Source: a virus. Taken from it: a DNA stretch of 24,249 bases. A model generated the notes under the pieces. The model was not told where the DNA came from. It was given only the letters and a program-made list of their open reading frames with translations, and did not search any database. The stretch lies in IMG/VR virus record IMGVR_UViG_3300031857_001346, positions 1 to 24,249 of that record; one strand, written 5' to 3'. Shown piece by piece: positions 1-5,774 of the stretch. The first letter of the stretch is position 1, and each line of letters starts with the position of its first letter. A program made the position numbers and the translations under genes.

Positions 1-558
1 GTGTCCGCGAGGTACACGGAGCTCCCCGGCGACGTTTACCGGCCCACGCCCGACCAGGTGTGCGAGCAGTCGAGCGACAACAAGCAGGGGCGCGGGAAGC
101 CCCTCGACGCCGCGACCGCTACGGCGTGGCTGGAGGCAGACAGTCAGGCCAGCTCCAGTTGCCGCGACCTGTACCGGTGGGCGATTGACGCGGGCGTGTC
201 CCGCGAGTTGGCGCGCATCTCGCTGCCGGTGGCGACGTACACGCGGTGGGTGTCTACCTGGGACGCCCACAACCTCCTGCATTTCCTGGCGTTGCGCCTC
301 GACAAGCACGCGCAATGGGAGGTCCGTCAATACGCGCAGATCATCGCGTCCATCGTCGCGGACTGGCTCCCGCTGACTTGGGAAGCGTTCGTGGACTACC
401 GGATCGGCGCGTTGACGTTGAGCCGGATCGAGGCGGAGGCGTTGCAGGCCATTCTTGGATCTGAGGGCTGCGCCCGCCTGCTGCGCGAGATGAGCGCGCT
501 CGGCGCGTCGAACCGCGAGGTGGTCGAGATGCGCGAGCGGCTCGGAGGTGGCCAATGA
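1..558 (+). CDS. thyX: Flavin-dependent thymidylate synthase ThyX (5' truncated by window edge)
   Basis: ThyX makes dTMP from dUMP using FAD, NADPH and methylene-tetrahydrofolate, which supports phage DNA synthesis. The visible 185 codons match the C-terminal two thirds of ThyX. The fragment opens at the S-x-R-Y that follows the RHRxxSxNE signature, so the real start and that signature lie upstream of the window. The GTG at position 1 is simply the first codon seen. Recognisable landmarks are NKQGRG (residues 27-32), SRELARISLP (67-76), YTRW (80-83) and the R-x-x-x-HAQxEVR block (about 99-109), which carries conserved substrate and FAD-site residues. It ends in a 4-nt overlap with the next gene, at the head of the plus-strand operon. 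Family assignment is firm. Confidence 0.93.
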   Translation: MSARYTELPGDVYRPTPDQVCEQSSDNKQGRGKPLDAATATAWLEADSQASSSCRDLYRWAIDAGVSRELARISLPVATYTRWVSTWDAHNLLHFLALRLDKHAQWEVRQYAQIIASIVADWLPLTWEAFVDYRIGALTLSRIEAEALQAILGSEGCARLLREMSALGASNREVVEMRERLGGGQ

Positions 559-791
559 CCGGGTCGGCAGAGCGCCGGATGGGTCGGCTCGATGAGCGGG
601 ACATCATCGTCAACTGGCTGCGGGACCAAGCCGACATGGAGGAGCTCAGGGCGCACGCCGCGGCTGCGAGCCTGACCTCGTACAGCACCGCTGAGTTCAA
701 CCGGGCGTACCTCGTCGCAGCTACGCTCAACGACATCGCGGAGCGCATCGCTTCGCTGGAGCACATCACCGGTCGCGAGGAGGACGAATGA
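555..791 (+). CDS. Small hypothetical protein
   Basis: A 78-residue soluble, probably helical protein that I do not recognise. The ATG overlaps the thyX stop by 4 nt, and its own stop overlaps the next start by 4 nt, so translation is coupled. It contains a charged helix (LDERDIIVNWLRDQADMEE) followed by a second helix ending IAERIASLEHI. No cysteines, membrane segment or catalytic motif are visible. The weak INWLR/IAxRI pattern resembles the C-terminal segment of the following gene (IVAWLRAW...LADRIERGE), which suggests a shared small helical module. That resemblance is only by eye. Its reality as a gene rests on tight operon packing and correct frame. Confidence 0.75.
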   Translation: MTGSAERRMGRLDERDIIVNWLRDQADMEELRAHAAAASLTSYSTAEFNRAYLVAATLNDIAERIASLEHITGREEDE

Positions 792-1213
792 GCAACCGAC
801 GCATCGACGCGCAGCGTGCCCGCGAACTGCTCGCAGCCGCCACCCCAGGCCCCTGGGGCCAGGATGACGCTTGCGGGCACTTTGAGGTTCACATCTACGC
901 CCCCAAGGGGGAACCGAGACTGAGCATGAACTACTGGGAGAGTCTCGTCATCGTCCACGGAAACGAGGACCAGCCGAGGATCGGCTACCAAGTCGCATGG
1001 GGTAACGCTGACCTCATCTGCGCCGCGCATGACCTCGCGCAGACCGTGGTGGACCTGCACGCTGAGGTGGAGCGCGCCGCCTCCGCCGAGCGTGGCCGCA
1101 TCGTGGCGTGGCTCCGTGCCTGGGCCGACGCATACGAGCCGAAATACTCCGTCTATCCTGACGATTGCCGCGATCTTGCTGACCGCATCGAGCGCGGAGA
1201 GGTGACCCCATGA
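788..1213 (+). CDS. Ead/Ea22-like phage accessory protein
   Basis: A 141-residue soluble protein with the pattern common in phage accessory proteins of the Ead/Ea22 type. It has an N-terminal R[11 protein letters not shown] (about residues 12-23), then a divergent central strand region, then [23 protein letters not shown] (about 74-96), leading into a helix. These proteins are widespread in phage early regions but have no established biochemical role. The C-terminal part ([12 protein letters not shown]...LADRIERGE) looks like an added helical hairpin and resembles the gene before it. It overlaps both neighbours by 4 nt. Function is unknown; the family recognition is by motif only. Confidence 0.75.
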   Translation: MSNRRIDAQRARELLAAATPGPWGQDDACGHFEVHIYAPKGEPRLSMNYWESLVIVHGNEDQPRIGYQVAWGNADLICAAHDLAQTVVDLHAEVERAASAERGRIVAWLRAWADAYEPKYSVYPDDCRDLADRIERGEVTP

Positions 1214-1695
1214 CGCTCCCACCCATCCCCAACTACCTCCCGCCCTGGCAGGCCCCGCATCTCGCGTGGCTCGCCTCGCAGGGTCATCCGACGCGCTACA
1301 CCGTGCCCGAGGGTACCGCGCCCGTGCGGGCCGACCTGTACGGGGCCAACCTGCGCTGGGCCGACCTGAGCGGGGCCGACCTGAGCGGGGCCAACCTGCG
1401 CGGGGCCGACCTGCGCTGGGCCGACCTGAGCGGGGCCGACCTGAGCGGGGCCGACCTGAGCGGGGCCGACCTGCGCGGGGCCACCGGAGTCGCCTCTATC
1501 GGCCCGGTCGGCCGCGACGGTCGCATGATCTACGCCGTCGCGCACGCTGACGGGACGAGGATCCAGTCGGGGTGCTGGTGGGGCAGCGTCGAGGACACGA
1601 TCGCCCGAATCGAGGCCGACTATGCGGATGACACCGTAGCCCGTGACTGCTACATCGCGACGGTGCGGGCTCTGGCTGCGTTGGTGGCCCCATGA
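1210..1695 (+). CDS. Pentapeptide-repeat protein
   Basis: A 161-residue protein. Residues 41-90 are ten perfect pentapeptides of the A(D/N)LxX type, which fold as a right-handed quadrilateral beta-helix. The flanking N-terminus (1-40) is Pro-rich. The C-terminal domain (about 91-161, with [21 protein letters not shown] and GCWWGSVED) is a module I associate with phage pentapeptide proteins. There it usually follows the repeats and looks like a small beta sandwich. Some pentapeptide proteins mimic DNA and inhibit gyrase, but ten repeats is short and nothing here proves that role. It overlaps both neighbours by 4 nt. The repeat class is certain, the function is not. Confidence 0.9.
   Translation: MTLPPIPNYLPPWQAPHLAWLASQGHPTRYTVPEGTAPVRADLYGANLRWADLSGADLSGANLRGADLRWADLSGADLSGADLSGADLRGATGVASIGPVGRDGRMIYAVAHADGTRIQSGCWWGSVEDTIARIEADYADDTVARDCYIATVRALAALVAP
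1330..1479 (+). repeat. 15-bp tandem coding repeat (10 units)
   Basis: Ten in-frame 15-bp units encode the pentapeptides. The commonest unit reads GCCGACCTGAGCGGG, with AAC-for-GAC and CGCTGG or CGCGGG variants. Unit identity is high at DNA level, including synonymous positions, so copy number probably changes by slippage or recombination. Confidence 0.95.
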
Positions 1696-2072
1696 AGCCC
1701 GAGCTCGAAGCCCTCGCCCGCCGCGCCGTTGCCTGCCCTCGCTGGCGGTGGATTTCTGGGATGCTGCGGCTGCGCGACGCTCCCGGAAAGGCAGACCACG
1801 GCAAGCGCGAGGGGCGCGTCGAGGCTCGCGACGAGTGGTCTTACGCCGAGTGGCCTTGTCTGCCCGACCTTACCGACCCCGCCACGCTGGGCTGCTTGCT
1901 CGCGCTGGTGCGGGAGTCCTGGGGTCAGACCGCCTACACGATGTACTACTACAGCCGGTGGATGTCGTGCGGCCGGTGGACGTTGTGCGCGGACCGCGAC
2001 CAGAAGGTCGATCCGGGTGACGACGTGACCGAGGCTGGCGCGCTCGTCTCCGCCCTGGAGGCCGCGCCATGA
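1692..2072 (+). CDS. Conserved phage hypothetical protein
   Basis: A 126-residue protein with the pattern A[11 protein letters not shown]..GM at the N-terminus (residues 9-24). It continues with [18 protein letters not shown] (about 58-75) and a C-terminal [15 protein letters not shown] recall this combination from many phage hypothetical proteins, usually among small accessory genes, without an assigned function. The central part is variable and Tyr/Trp-rich. It overlaps both neighbours by 4 nt, including a start that sits on the end of the pentapeptide gene. No membrane segment is seen. What it does is unknown. Confidence 0.75.
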   Translation: MKPELEALARRAVACPRWRWISGMLRLRDAPGKADHGKREGRVEARDEWSYAEWPCLPDLTDPATLGCLLALVRESWGQTAYTMYYYSRWMSCGRWTLCADRDQKVDPGDDVTEAGALVSALEAAP

Positions 2073-2335
2073 AGCGCCACTACACCTACGGCGAGGAGCG
2101 AGGCATCGGCACGCTGCTCTACGGTGACGCACGCATCTGGGTAGGCGGCACCTACCGCACCGCCTGCGGGCTGTGGCTCCAGCTCGATGCGTGCGCCGAC
2201 TACGTCACCGGCGTCACCTGTGCGTCTTGCTCGCGCGCCCTGGACCGTGACGCGCCCGATCTGACGGTGCGGTGCCTGCACCGGTGGCACGCGCACGCTG
2301 GCCTGCATGACTGGCACCAGGGGGTGGCGTCATGA
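2069..2335 (+). CDS. Small Cys-rich (putative zinc-binding) protein
   Basis: An 88-residue protein. A possible metal site is formed by TACG (Cys33) together with VTCASCSRAL (Cys51, Cys54); Cys42, Cys69 and several histidines near the C-terminus (HRWHAHAGLHDWH) could also take part. The order TxCG, then about 15-20 residues, then VTCxxCxxxL is common in small phage proteins next to replication or modification genes. No catalytic motif is seen. It overlaps its neighbours by 4 nt in the accessory operon. Zinc binding is an inference from Cys spacing; the function is unknown. Confidence 0.7.
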   Translation: MKRHYTYGEERGIGTLLYGDARIWVGGTYRTACGLWLQLDACADYVTGVTCASCSRALDRDAPDLTVRCLHRWHAHAGLHDWHQGVAS

Positions 2336-2538
2336 CGCCCGAAGACTACGGCAACGCGGAGGGCGAGTTGTGGCTCCCCACGCCGTGCGGGCACATCCAG
2401 GCCGCGGACATGCGGATCAACGCCTGCCCCTACTGCGGCGCGAGCATCAAACGAAGCCGGGCCGAGGAGGTCGGGCACAACCTTTGGCTGGCTTGGGCCA
2501 AGCGTGAAGGACTGGTGGTGAACCATGATCGAGACTGA
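2332..2538 (+). CDS. Small zinc-ribbon-like protein
   Basis: A 68-residue protein with TPCGH (Cys19, His21) and NACPYCGASIK (Cys32, Cys35), a half-knuckle arrangement typical of minimal zinc ribbons. A short C-terminal amphipathic segment (GHNLWLAWAKREG) follows. The start overlaps the previous stop by 4 nt. The 3' end overlaps the next gene by 14 nt, the only unusually long overlap among these small genes. DNA or protein binding is plausible for such ribbons but not shown. Confidence 0.7.
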   Translation: MTPEDYGNAEGELWLPTPCGHIQAADMRINACPYCGASIKRSRAEEVGHNLWLAWAKREGLVVNHDRD

Positions 2539-2713
2539 CCGCGAGCGGCTGCGCACCGCAGTCCGCGACCTGCCGGGGCAGAGCACGCGAGAGCTTGCCG
2601 AGGCGCTCGGCATGAGCAAGCGCAACGCGCTCACCGACCTGTCGCGCCTCGAGCGCGAGGGACTGGTTGAGCGGTGGTGGGACGGCAGGTCCACGCGATG
2701 GTTCCCGCCATGA
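2525..2713 (+). CDS. Minimal winged helix-turn-helix protein
   Basis: A 62-residue protein that is essentially one winged-helix domain. It has helix 1 (RERLRTAVRDL), then the turn-helix pair STRELAEALGMSKRNALTDLSRLEREGLVER (about residues 20-50), then a wing (WWDGRSTRWF). The pattern is that of MarR/IclR/ArsR-type DNA-binding domains. With no sensor domain it may be a small phage transcription factor. Its stop overlaps the methyltransferase ATG (ATGA), so the two are translated together, and it could tune expression of this operon. That regulatory target is an inference. Confidence 0.75.
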   Translation: MIETDRERLRTAVRDLPGQSTRELAEALGMSKRNALTDLSRLEREGLVERWWDGRSTRWFPP

Positions 2714-3684
2714 GCGCCTACTACAACGAGATCGACCCTTTCGCCGCGGCTTGGCTGCGCGAGCTCATCAAGCATGGCCACATCGCACCGGGCGAGGTGG
2801 ACGAGAGGAGCATCACCGATGTCCGACCAGCTGACCTTGTGGGGTTCACCCAGGTCCACCTATTTGCCGGCATTGGAGGCTGGAGTCTCGCCGCCCGCCT
2901 TGCCGGATGGCCCGACGACCGTCCCCTCTGGACCGGCTCGGCCCCCTGTCAGCCCTTCTCTGGCGCAGGACGCCGCGGCGGCACCGACGACGAGCGCCAC
3001 CTCTGGCCCGTCATGCGCGACTTGGTCGCCGTCTGCCGACCTCCAGTCGTCGTTGGAGAGCAGGTTGCGAGCGGCCTTGGCCTCGACTGGTTGTCCGATG
3101 TACGTTCTGACCTGGAAGCCGAGGGCTACGCGGTCGGGGCCGCCGATCTGTGCGCTGCGGGGGTCGGTGCGCCGCACATCCGACAGAGACTCTACTGGGG
3201 TGGAGTCAGGCTGGCCGACACCGGCGGCGAACGAGTTCGAGACAGCCGATGTGGATCGGATGCTCGAGCGACGGGAGGAGTGCCGAGCCAAGGGGTACAA
3301 CGGGAACGGGTTCGGCATGACGCTGGGCATGACGACCATGGCAGTCCTGCACGGCTGGGCGACACCAGCGGCACGCGACTACCGGTTCCCCAACCTGCGA
3401 CCCTGGGCGGAGAGGGGTGGCGGGACGCGAGGGGAGCAGCTCAACAACCAAGCGGCGCACCTCGCGGGCTGGACGACGGAGGATGGACCGGCGCGGCTCA
3501 CCGTGGATGGGCAGATGCTGACTGGCTCTTCTGCCGGGATGGCAAGTGGAGGCCAGTTGAACCCGCAACATTCCCGCTGGCTCATGGGGTACCCAGCCGC
3601 GTGGGAAGACTGCGCGGCTACGGCAACTCCATCGTCCCGCAAGTCGCGGCGACGTTCCTCCGAGCCCTCGTAGGTGACCCATGA
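2710..3684 (+). CDS. DNA (cytosine-5-)-methyltransferase
   Basis: A 324-residue phage-type C5 cytosine methyltransferase that would methylate phage DNA using AdoMet. Visible motifs are FAGIGGWS (motif I, residues 52-59), the catalytic PCQ loop (SAPCQPFSGAG, Cys80), GEQVA at 116-120 in place of the usual ENV, and HIRQRLYW (156-163, the QRxR-like motif). Near the end, DGKWRPVEP and LRGYGNSIVPQVA form motif X. The GEQVAS variant is common in phage enzymes. The ATG at 2710 is chosen because it overlaps the previous stop (ATGA) and begins the family's usual YNEIDPFAAAWL start; in-frame ATGs upstream lie inside the winged-helix gene. The target-recognition region (about 165-290) is low-complexity and Gly/Arg-rich, probably because the same DNA is also read in the +1 frame. 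Confidence 0.88.
   Translation: MSAYYNEIDPFAAAWLRELIKHGHIAPGEVDERSITDVRPADLVGFTQVHLFAGIGGWSLAARLAGWPDDRPLWTGSAPCQPFSGAGRRGGTDDERHLWPVMRDLVAVCRPPVVVGEQVASGLGLDWLSDVRSDLEAEGYAVGAADLCAAGVGAPHIRQRLYWGGVRLADTGGERVRDSRCGSDARATGGVPSQGVQRERVRHDAGHDDHGSPARLGDTSGTRLPVPQPATLGGEGWRDARGAAQQPSGAPRGLDDGGWTGAAHRGWADADWLFCRDGKWRPVEPATFPLAHGVPSRVGRLRGYGNSIVPQVAATFLRALVGDP
2803..2810 (+). promoter_or_regulatory. Shine-Dalgarno of the overlapping +1-frame ORF
   Basis: GAGAGGAG stands 8 nt before the ATG at 2819, inside the methyltransferase coding sequence. It is a strong ribosome-binding site at normal spacing. It decides the start of the nested ORF over the earlier ATG at 2774. Confidence 0.6.
2819..3673 (+). 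CDS. Nested +1-frame ORF with WPTP and LNPxxxxWLMG motifs
   Basis: A 284-residue ORF lying wholly inside the methyltransferase gene in the +1 frame. It looks like a real protein. It starts MSDQLTLWGSPRST, then has SSLESRLRAAL (78-88) and PMYVLTWKPRATRSG (93-107). Next come repeated GWPTPAA (131-137) and GWATPAARDYR (179-189) blocks, LAGW, and PARLTVDGQMLTGS (224-237). It ends with GGQLNPQHSRWLMGYPAAW (244-262) and a basic tail containing PSSRK. I recall the LNP...WLMGxP..W and WPTP patterns from predicted phage proteins and methyltransferase-associated regions; I could not check this. A good Shine-Dalgarno precedes the ATG. The stop falls 11 nt before the methyltransferase stop. It may be an accessory to the enzyme, but the function is unknown. 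Confidence 0.68.
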   Translation: MSDQLTLWGSPRSTYLPALEAGVSPPALPDGPTTVPSGPARPPVSPSLAQDAAAAPTTSATSGPSCATWSPSADLQSSLESRLRAALASTGCPMYVLTWKPRATRSGPPICALRGSVRRTSDRDSTGVESGWPTPAANEFETADVDRMLERREECRAKGYNGNGFGMTLGMTTMAVLHGWATPAARDYRFPNLRPWAERGGGTRGEQLNNQAAHLAGWTTEDGPARLTVDGQMLTGSSAGMASGGQLNPQHSRWLMGYPAAWEDCAATATPSSRKSRRRSSEPS

Positions 3685-3887
3685 AGCCGACCCGACCCGA
3701 TGACCCTACCCGCTGCTGGTGGTGCGGCTGGCCCGACGCCGACATCCAGCTCGGCGGCGATCCGCTCCACGGGCAGACCGAGAAGCAGCGCGCAGCACAC
3801 CAGGGGCGCATCCTGCTGGTGTGCGACGAGGAGTGCTCCGACCGCGTCGAGGTCTTCGTCCAGCTTGAGGAGATCGACGGGCGCTAG
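3681..3887 (+). CDS. Small CxxC/CxxxC protein
   Basis: A 68-residue acidic protein with RCWWCGWP (Cys12, Cys15) and LVCDEECSDR (Cys48, Cys52), which together could bind one zinc ion. It is the last gene of the plus-strand operon and overlaps the methyltransferase stop by 4 nt (ATGA). It ends in CGC TAG, whose DNA forms one arm of the inverted repeat at the convergent junction. The fold is suggestive of a small treble-clef or ribbon; the function is unknown. Confidence 0.72.
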   Translation: MKPTRPDDPTRCWWCGWPDADIQLGGDPLHGQTEKQRAAHQGRILLVCDEECSDRVEVFVQLEEIDGR

Positions 3888-3920
3888 GCGTCACCACGCG
3901 CCCTGGGGGGCCCCTAGCGC
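3881..3920. terminator. Possible bidirectional terminator at convergent junction
   Basis: An 8-bp perfect inverted repeat GCGCTAGG (3881-3888) / CCTAGCGC (3913-3920) includes the two facing TAG stop codons. A GC-rich spacer contains GGGGCCCC (3907-3914), which can form an alternative local hairpin. There is no U-tract on either side, so intrinsic termination is uncertain. The position between converging operons supports a role in ending both transcripts. Confidence 0.35.
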
Positions 3921-4180
3921 ATCGCGGAGTCGATCTCCGCGTCTATCTCATCGGCTAGGCGCACCAGCTCCTCACAGCGGCAGCTAGACGCCTCTGCGCG
4001 CAGTCGCGCCACATCACGCGCCATGTGGAGCAGGCCGAGCCGCATGCGGTCTGCTTGCAGCTGCGCCGCATCCCGCTCGACACGGTACTGAGCGGCGCGT
4101 GCGCCCGCGGCCACACGCTCGACCAGCAGCGTCACGCATGTCGAGAGACCCGCCACCAGGGCGGGGAGCATCTCGAGCAT
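3914..4180 (-). CDS. Small membrane-anchored coiled-coil protein (possible spanin-like)
   Basis: An 88-residue protein and the last gene of the late operon. Residues 1-27 (MLEMLPALVAGLSTCVTLLVERV...) are hydrophobic and could be an uncleaved membrane anchor. The rest is a continuous charged helix (RVERDAAQLQADRMRLGLLHMARDVARLRAE) with heptad-like spacing, followed by a CRC motif. An N-terminal anchor plus coiled coil next to the endolysin resembles an Rz-type inner-membrane spanin. The length is short and no partner outer-membrane lipoprotein is seen, so it could equally be a holin or tail-associated protein. The stop TAG is one arm of the junction inverted repeat. Confidence 0.6.
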   Translation of the reverse strand: MLEMLPALVAGLSTCVTLLVERVAAGARAAQYRVERDAAQLQADRMRLGLLHMARDVARLRAEASSCRCEELVRLADEIDAEIDSAMR

Positions 4181-4183
4181 GGC

Positions 4184-4498
4184 TCACTTCGCAGGGTGTG
4201 AGTCGTCCTGACGGGTTTGCAGCCGCACGATGTCCACGCGCATGGCCTGCACCTCGTCGGACAGGTTGGAGACCCGCGCATCCACCTCTGAGATCTGGCC
4301 GACCAAGCCGCCGTCCGCGCCGCCGTCGATCTTCTCCTCGATGGAGTCGAGCCGGGCCTGGAGGACCGACCAGAAGATGTACAGGCCCGTGGCGATAGAC
4401 GGCGTCGAGCGCAGCGCCTCTGCCAAGATCGCCTGCGGCAGGGTGGTCGGCGTCACCGGCGCGGGAGGCTGCTGCTCGGGAGGGGTAGGGGTGGTCAT
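4184..4498 (-). CDS. Putative holin-like or lysis-associated small protein
   Basis: A 104-residue protein in three parts. The N-terminus is Pro/Thr-rich (residues 1-22). A short hydrophobic stretch follows (about 35-50, IATGLYIFWSVLQ), possibly one membrane segment. The C-terminus is a coiled coil (RLDSIEEKID, then VDARVSNLSDEVQAMRVDIVRLQTRQ) with heptads. It starts with ATGA coupling to the endolysin gene stop. Position directly after the M15 peptidase suggests a role in lysis, but one weak membrane segment is not diagnostic. A structural coiled-coil protein is the main alternative. Confidence 0.55.
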   Translation of the reverse strand: MTTPTPPEQQPPAPVTPTTLPQAILAEALRSTPSIATGLYIFWSVLQARLDSIEEKIDGGADGGLVGQISEVDARVSNLSDEVQAMRVDIVRLQTRQDDSHPAK

Positions 4499-4995
4499 GT
4501 CACGCTCCGGTAGATGCGCGCTGCGTCGGTTGGATCCCAGCTAGCCTGCCACATGGTCTTGGCGGCGTAGTCGAACTTCTGGCCTTTGTCGCCCAAGATG
4601 GCGACATGAAGCCATTGGCCAGAGCCCTCGCCCATCGGCTCGTCCACGGACTCCTCGTCGCCGTGCAGCGACTCCGCGATCACCTGACGGAGCGCGTGCG
4701 GGAATAGACCGGCGTTGTGCAGGCGGCGCACCAGGCGCAGCAGGTACAACGGCGACAGACCATCGGCCTGGATGTCCGCGGCTTGGCCCTGACCGTGCTG
4801 GAGCGGGTCGCCGTGCCGGTAGCCAGAGGTCACGCGCAGCGGCTTGCCCACCGTGGCACGGATGACCTCGAGGCACTCCGCGAGGCGCGTGAGGTTCTGC
4901 CGAGCCAGGGGAGGCAGCTTGTCGAGGTCGGCACCGGCGACTCCCTTGCGGATCGTCAGCTCGTTCCAGGAAAAGTGAGCCGTGGGTCCGGTCAT
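4495..4995 (-). CDS. M15-type peptidase, probable endolysin
   Basis: A 166-residue zinc peptidase of the peptidase M15 (D-Ala-D-Ala carboxypeptidase/L-alanoyl-D-glutamate peptidase) fold. It would cut the peptide stems of peptidoglycan for host lysis. Diagnostic features are SGYR (57-60), QHGQGQAADI (66-75, His67 and Asp74 as zinc ligands) and WLHVAI (128-133, His130 as third ligand). The N-terminal HFSWNELTIRKG is also typical of phage M15 lysins. No signal peptide or separate cell-wall-binding domain is present, so it is expected to need a holin for export. It sits in a run of small membrane-like genes, with 4-nt overlaps on both sides. Confidence 0.85.
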   Translation of the reverse strand: MTGPTAHFSWNELTIRKGVAGADLDKLPPLARQNLTRLAECLEVIRATVGKPLRVTSGYRHGDPLQHGQGQAADIQADGLSPLYLLRLVRRLHNAGLFPHALRQVIAESLHGDEESVDEPMGEGSGQWLHVAILGDKGQKFDYAAKTMWQASWDPTDAARIYRSVT

Positions 4996-5231
4996 GCTGC
5001 ACCTGAGTCAATCAGATCACGGAGAGCTCGCGCCTGAGCGCGCAGGCGAGCGAGGCGGATCGTCGTCGCCCGGTAGCGCGGCCCGTCCTTGGGCAGGAAC
5101 GGCAGGCGCGCCTCCAGCGCGGCGATGCGACCGATCACCTCGACCAGCTGCTTCGACGGCGAGCGCGGCACGGCACAGTCCGCGACGACCTCGACCAGGG
5201 CAGCGACCCCGGCAAGGATGGCGGGGATCAT
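4992..5231 (-). CDS. Small membrane/helical lysis-region protein
   Basis: A 79-residue protein. I start it at the ATG at 5231 because that codon overlaps the upstream stop as ATGA; an in-frame start at 5243 would lengthen the overlap to 16 nt. Residues 1-19 (MIPAILAGVAALVEVVADC) form one hydrophobic helix. The remainder is a basic amphipathic helix (ARLPFLPKDGPRYRATTIRLARLRAQARALRDLID). It resembles small holin- or spanin-like proteins in layout, and the 3914-4180 protein has a similar plan. The assignment is by position only. Confidence 0.55.
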   Translation of the reverse strand: MIPAILAGVAALVEVVADCAVPRSPSKQLVEVIGRIAALEARLPFLPKDGPRYRATTIRLARLRAQARALRDLIDSGAA

Positions 5232-5530
5232 GCGGCCAACCACCGGCGCGAGATCGTGATCACGGCGGAGATGCCGCCGCCGATCTGACGCGCCTCGACG
5301 CCCTGCACCTTGGGCACATGCACCAGGGAGTTCATGATGCCGAGCCGCAGGGTGTCCGCGTGCTGGTCCGTCCAGCCAGGGCCGAGCGCGACCATGTCCG
5401 CGGCGAGGTCGAGCAGCTCAGAGCCGACCGCCATCGTCCACGCAGCACGGGCGTCCTTGACGAGGACGCTGCCGCTGCGGAGCGCACCGGACGCCGCGCC
5501 GAGCACGGACTGCACGGTCGAGCCGTTCAC
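5228..5530 (-). CDS. Hypothetical protein
   Basis: A 100-residue protein that I do not recognise. The N-terminus is Ser/Ala/Gly-rich and helical (STVQSVLGAASGALRSGSVLVKDARAAW), a central segment reads LLDLAADMVALGPGWTDQHADTLRLGIM, and a C-terminal beta-like strand is GGGISAVITISRRW. No clear membrane helix or catalytic residues are visible. It is coupled by 4-nt overlaps between the tail-fibre genes and the lysin. It could be a chaperone-like or minor tail component, but there is no direct evidence. Confidence 0.6.
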   Translation of the reverse strand: MNGSTVQSVLGAASGALRSGSVLVKDARAAWTMAVGSELLDLAADMVALGPGWTDQHADTLRLGIMNSLVHVPKVQGVEARQIGGGISAVITISRRWLAA

Positions 5531-5727
5531 GGCTGGCCCATGTCGGGGATCAACAGGCCCGCGAGGTCGTCGGCGTCGGAGATGCTGCGACCCAGGAGGT
5601 GGCGCAGGTTGTCCACATCGAGAGAGACATCGGACAGCGGCGCGGCCAGGATGAGGTCACGCAGCACCACAACGTGGGCGTGAAGCTGCACCATCTTCTC
5701 AACGAGCGACTCTTGGTCAGGCGTCAT
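5527..5727 (-). CDS. Hypothetical protein
   Basis: A 66-residue acidic, all-helical protein (MTPDQESLVEKMVQLHAHVVVLRDLILAAP, then VDNLRHLLGRSISDADDLAGLL). A strong Shine-Dalgarno, AGGAGG, is 4 nt before its ATG, in the short gap after the fibre gene. It therefore probably initiates independently rather than by coupling. No homology is recognised and the function is unknown. It overlaps the next gene by 4 nt. Confidence 0.65.
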   Translation of the reverse strand: MTPDQESLVEKMVQLHAHVVVLRDLILAAPLSDVSLDVDNLRHLLGRSISDADDLAGLLIPDMGQP

Positions 5728-5774
5728 GTGGCCTCCTGTCGGCCCCTACCGCGCACGCCCGCGCCTAGCAACGC

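Noticed and set aside
341-1222. A 293-codon minus-strand ORF opposite the thyX-to-Ea22-like genes
   Set aside because: It spans several genuine plus-strand genes, and the composition is shadow-like with no recognisable domain.
1330-1479. CRISPR-like or satellite array
   Set aside because: The 15-bp units have no spacers, stay in frame and encode pentapeptides, so it is a coding repeat.
1153-1545. A minus-strand ORF with repeated VGPAQ units
   Set aside because: The repeats are only the complementary reading of the pentapeptide-encoding tandem repeat.
2860-3811. Minus-strand ORFs opposite the methyltransferase
   Set aside because: No motifs or ribosome-binding sites, and low-complexity sequence, unlike the +1-frame ORF on the coding strand.
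5728-5774. Terminator in the gap after the last fibre gene
   Set aside because: Only short GCGC self-complementarity and no U-tract; the notable element there is the AGGAGG of the following gene.
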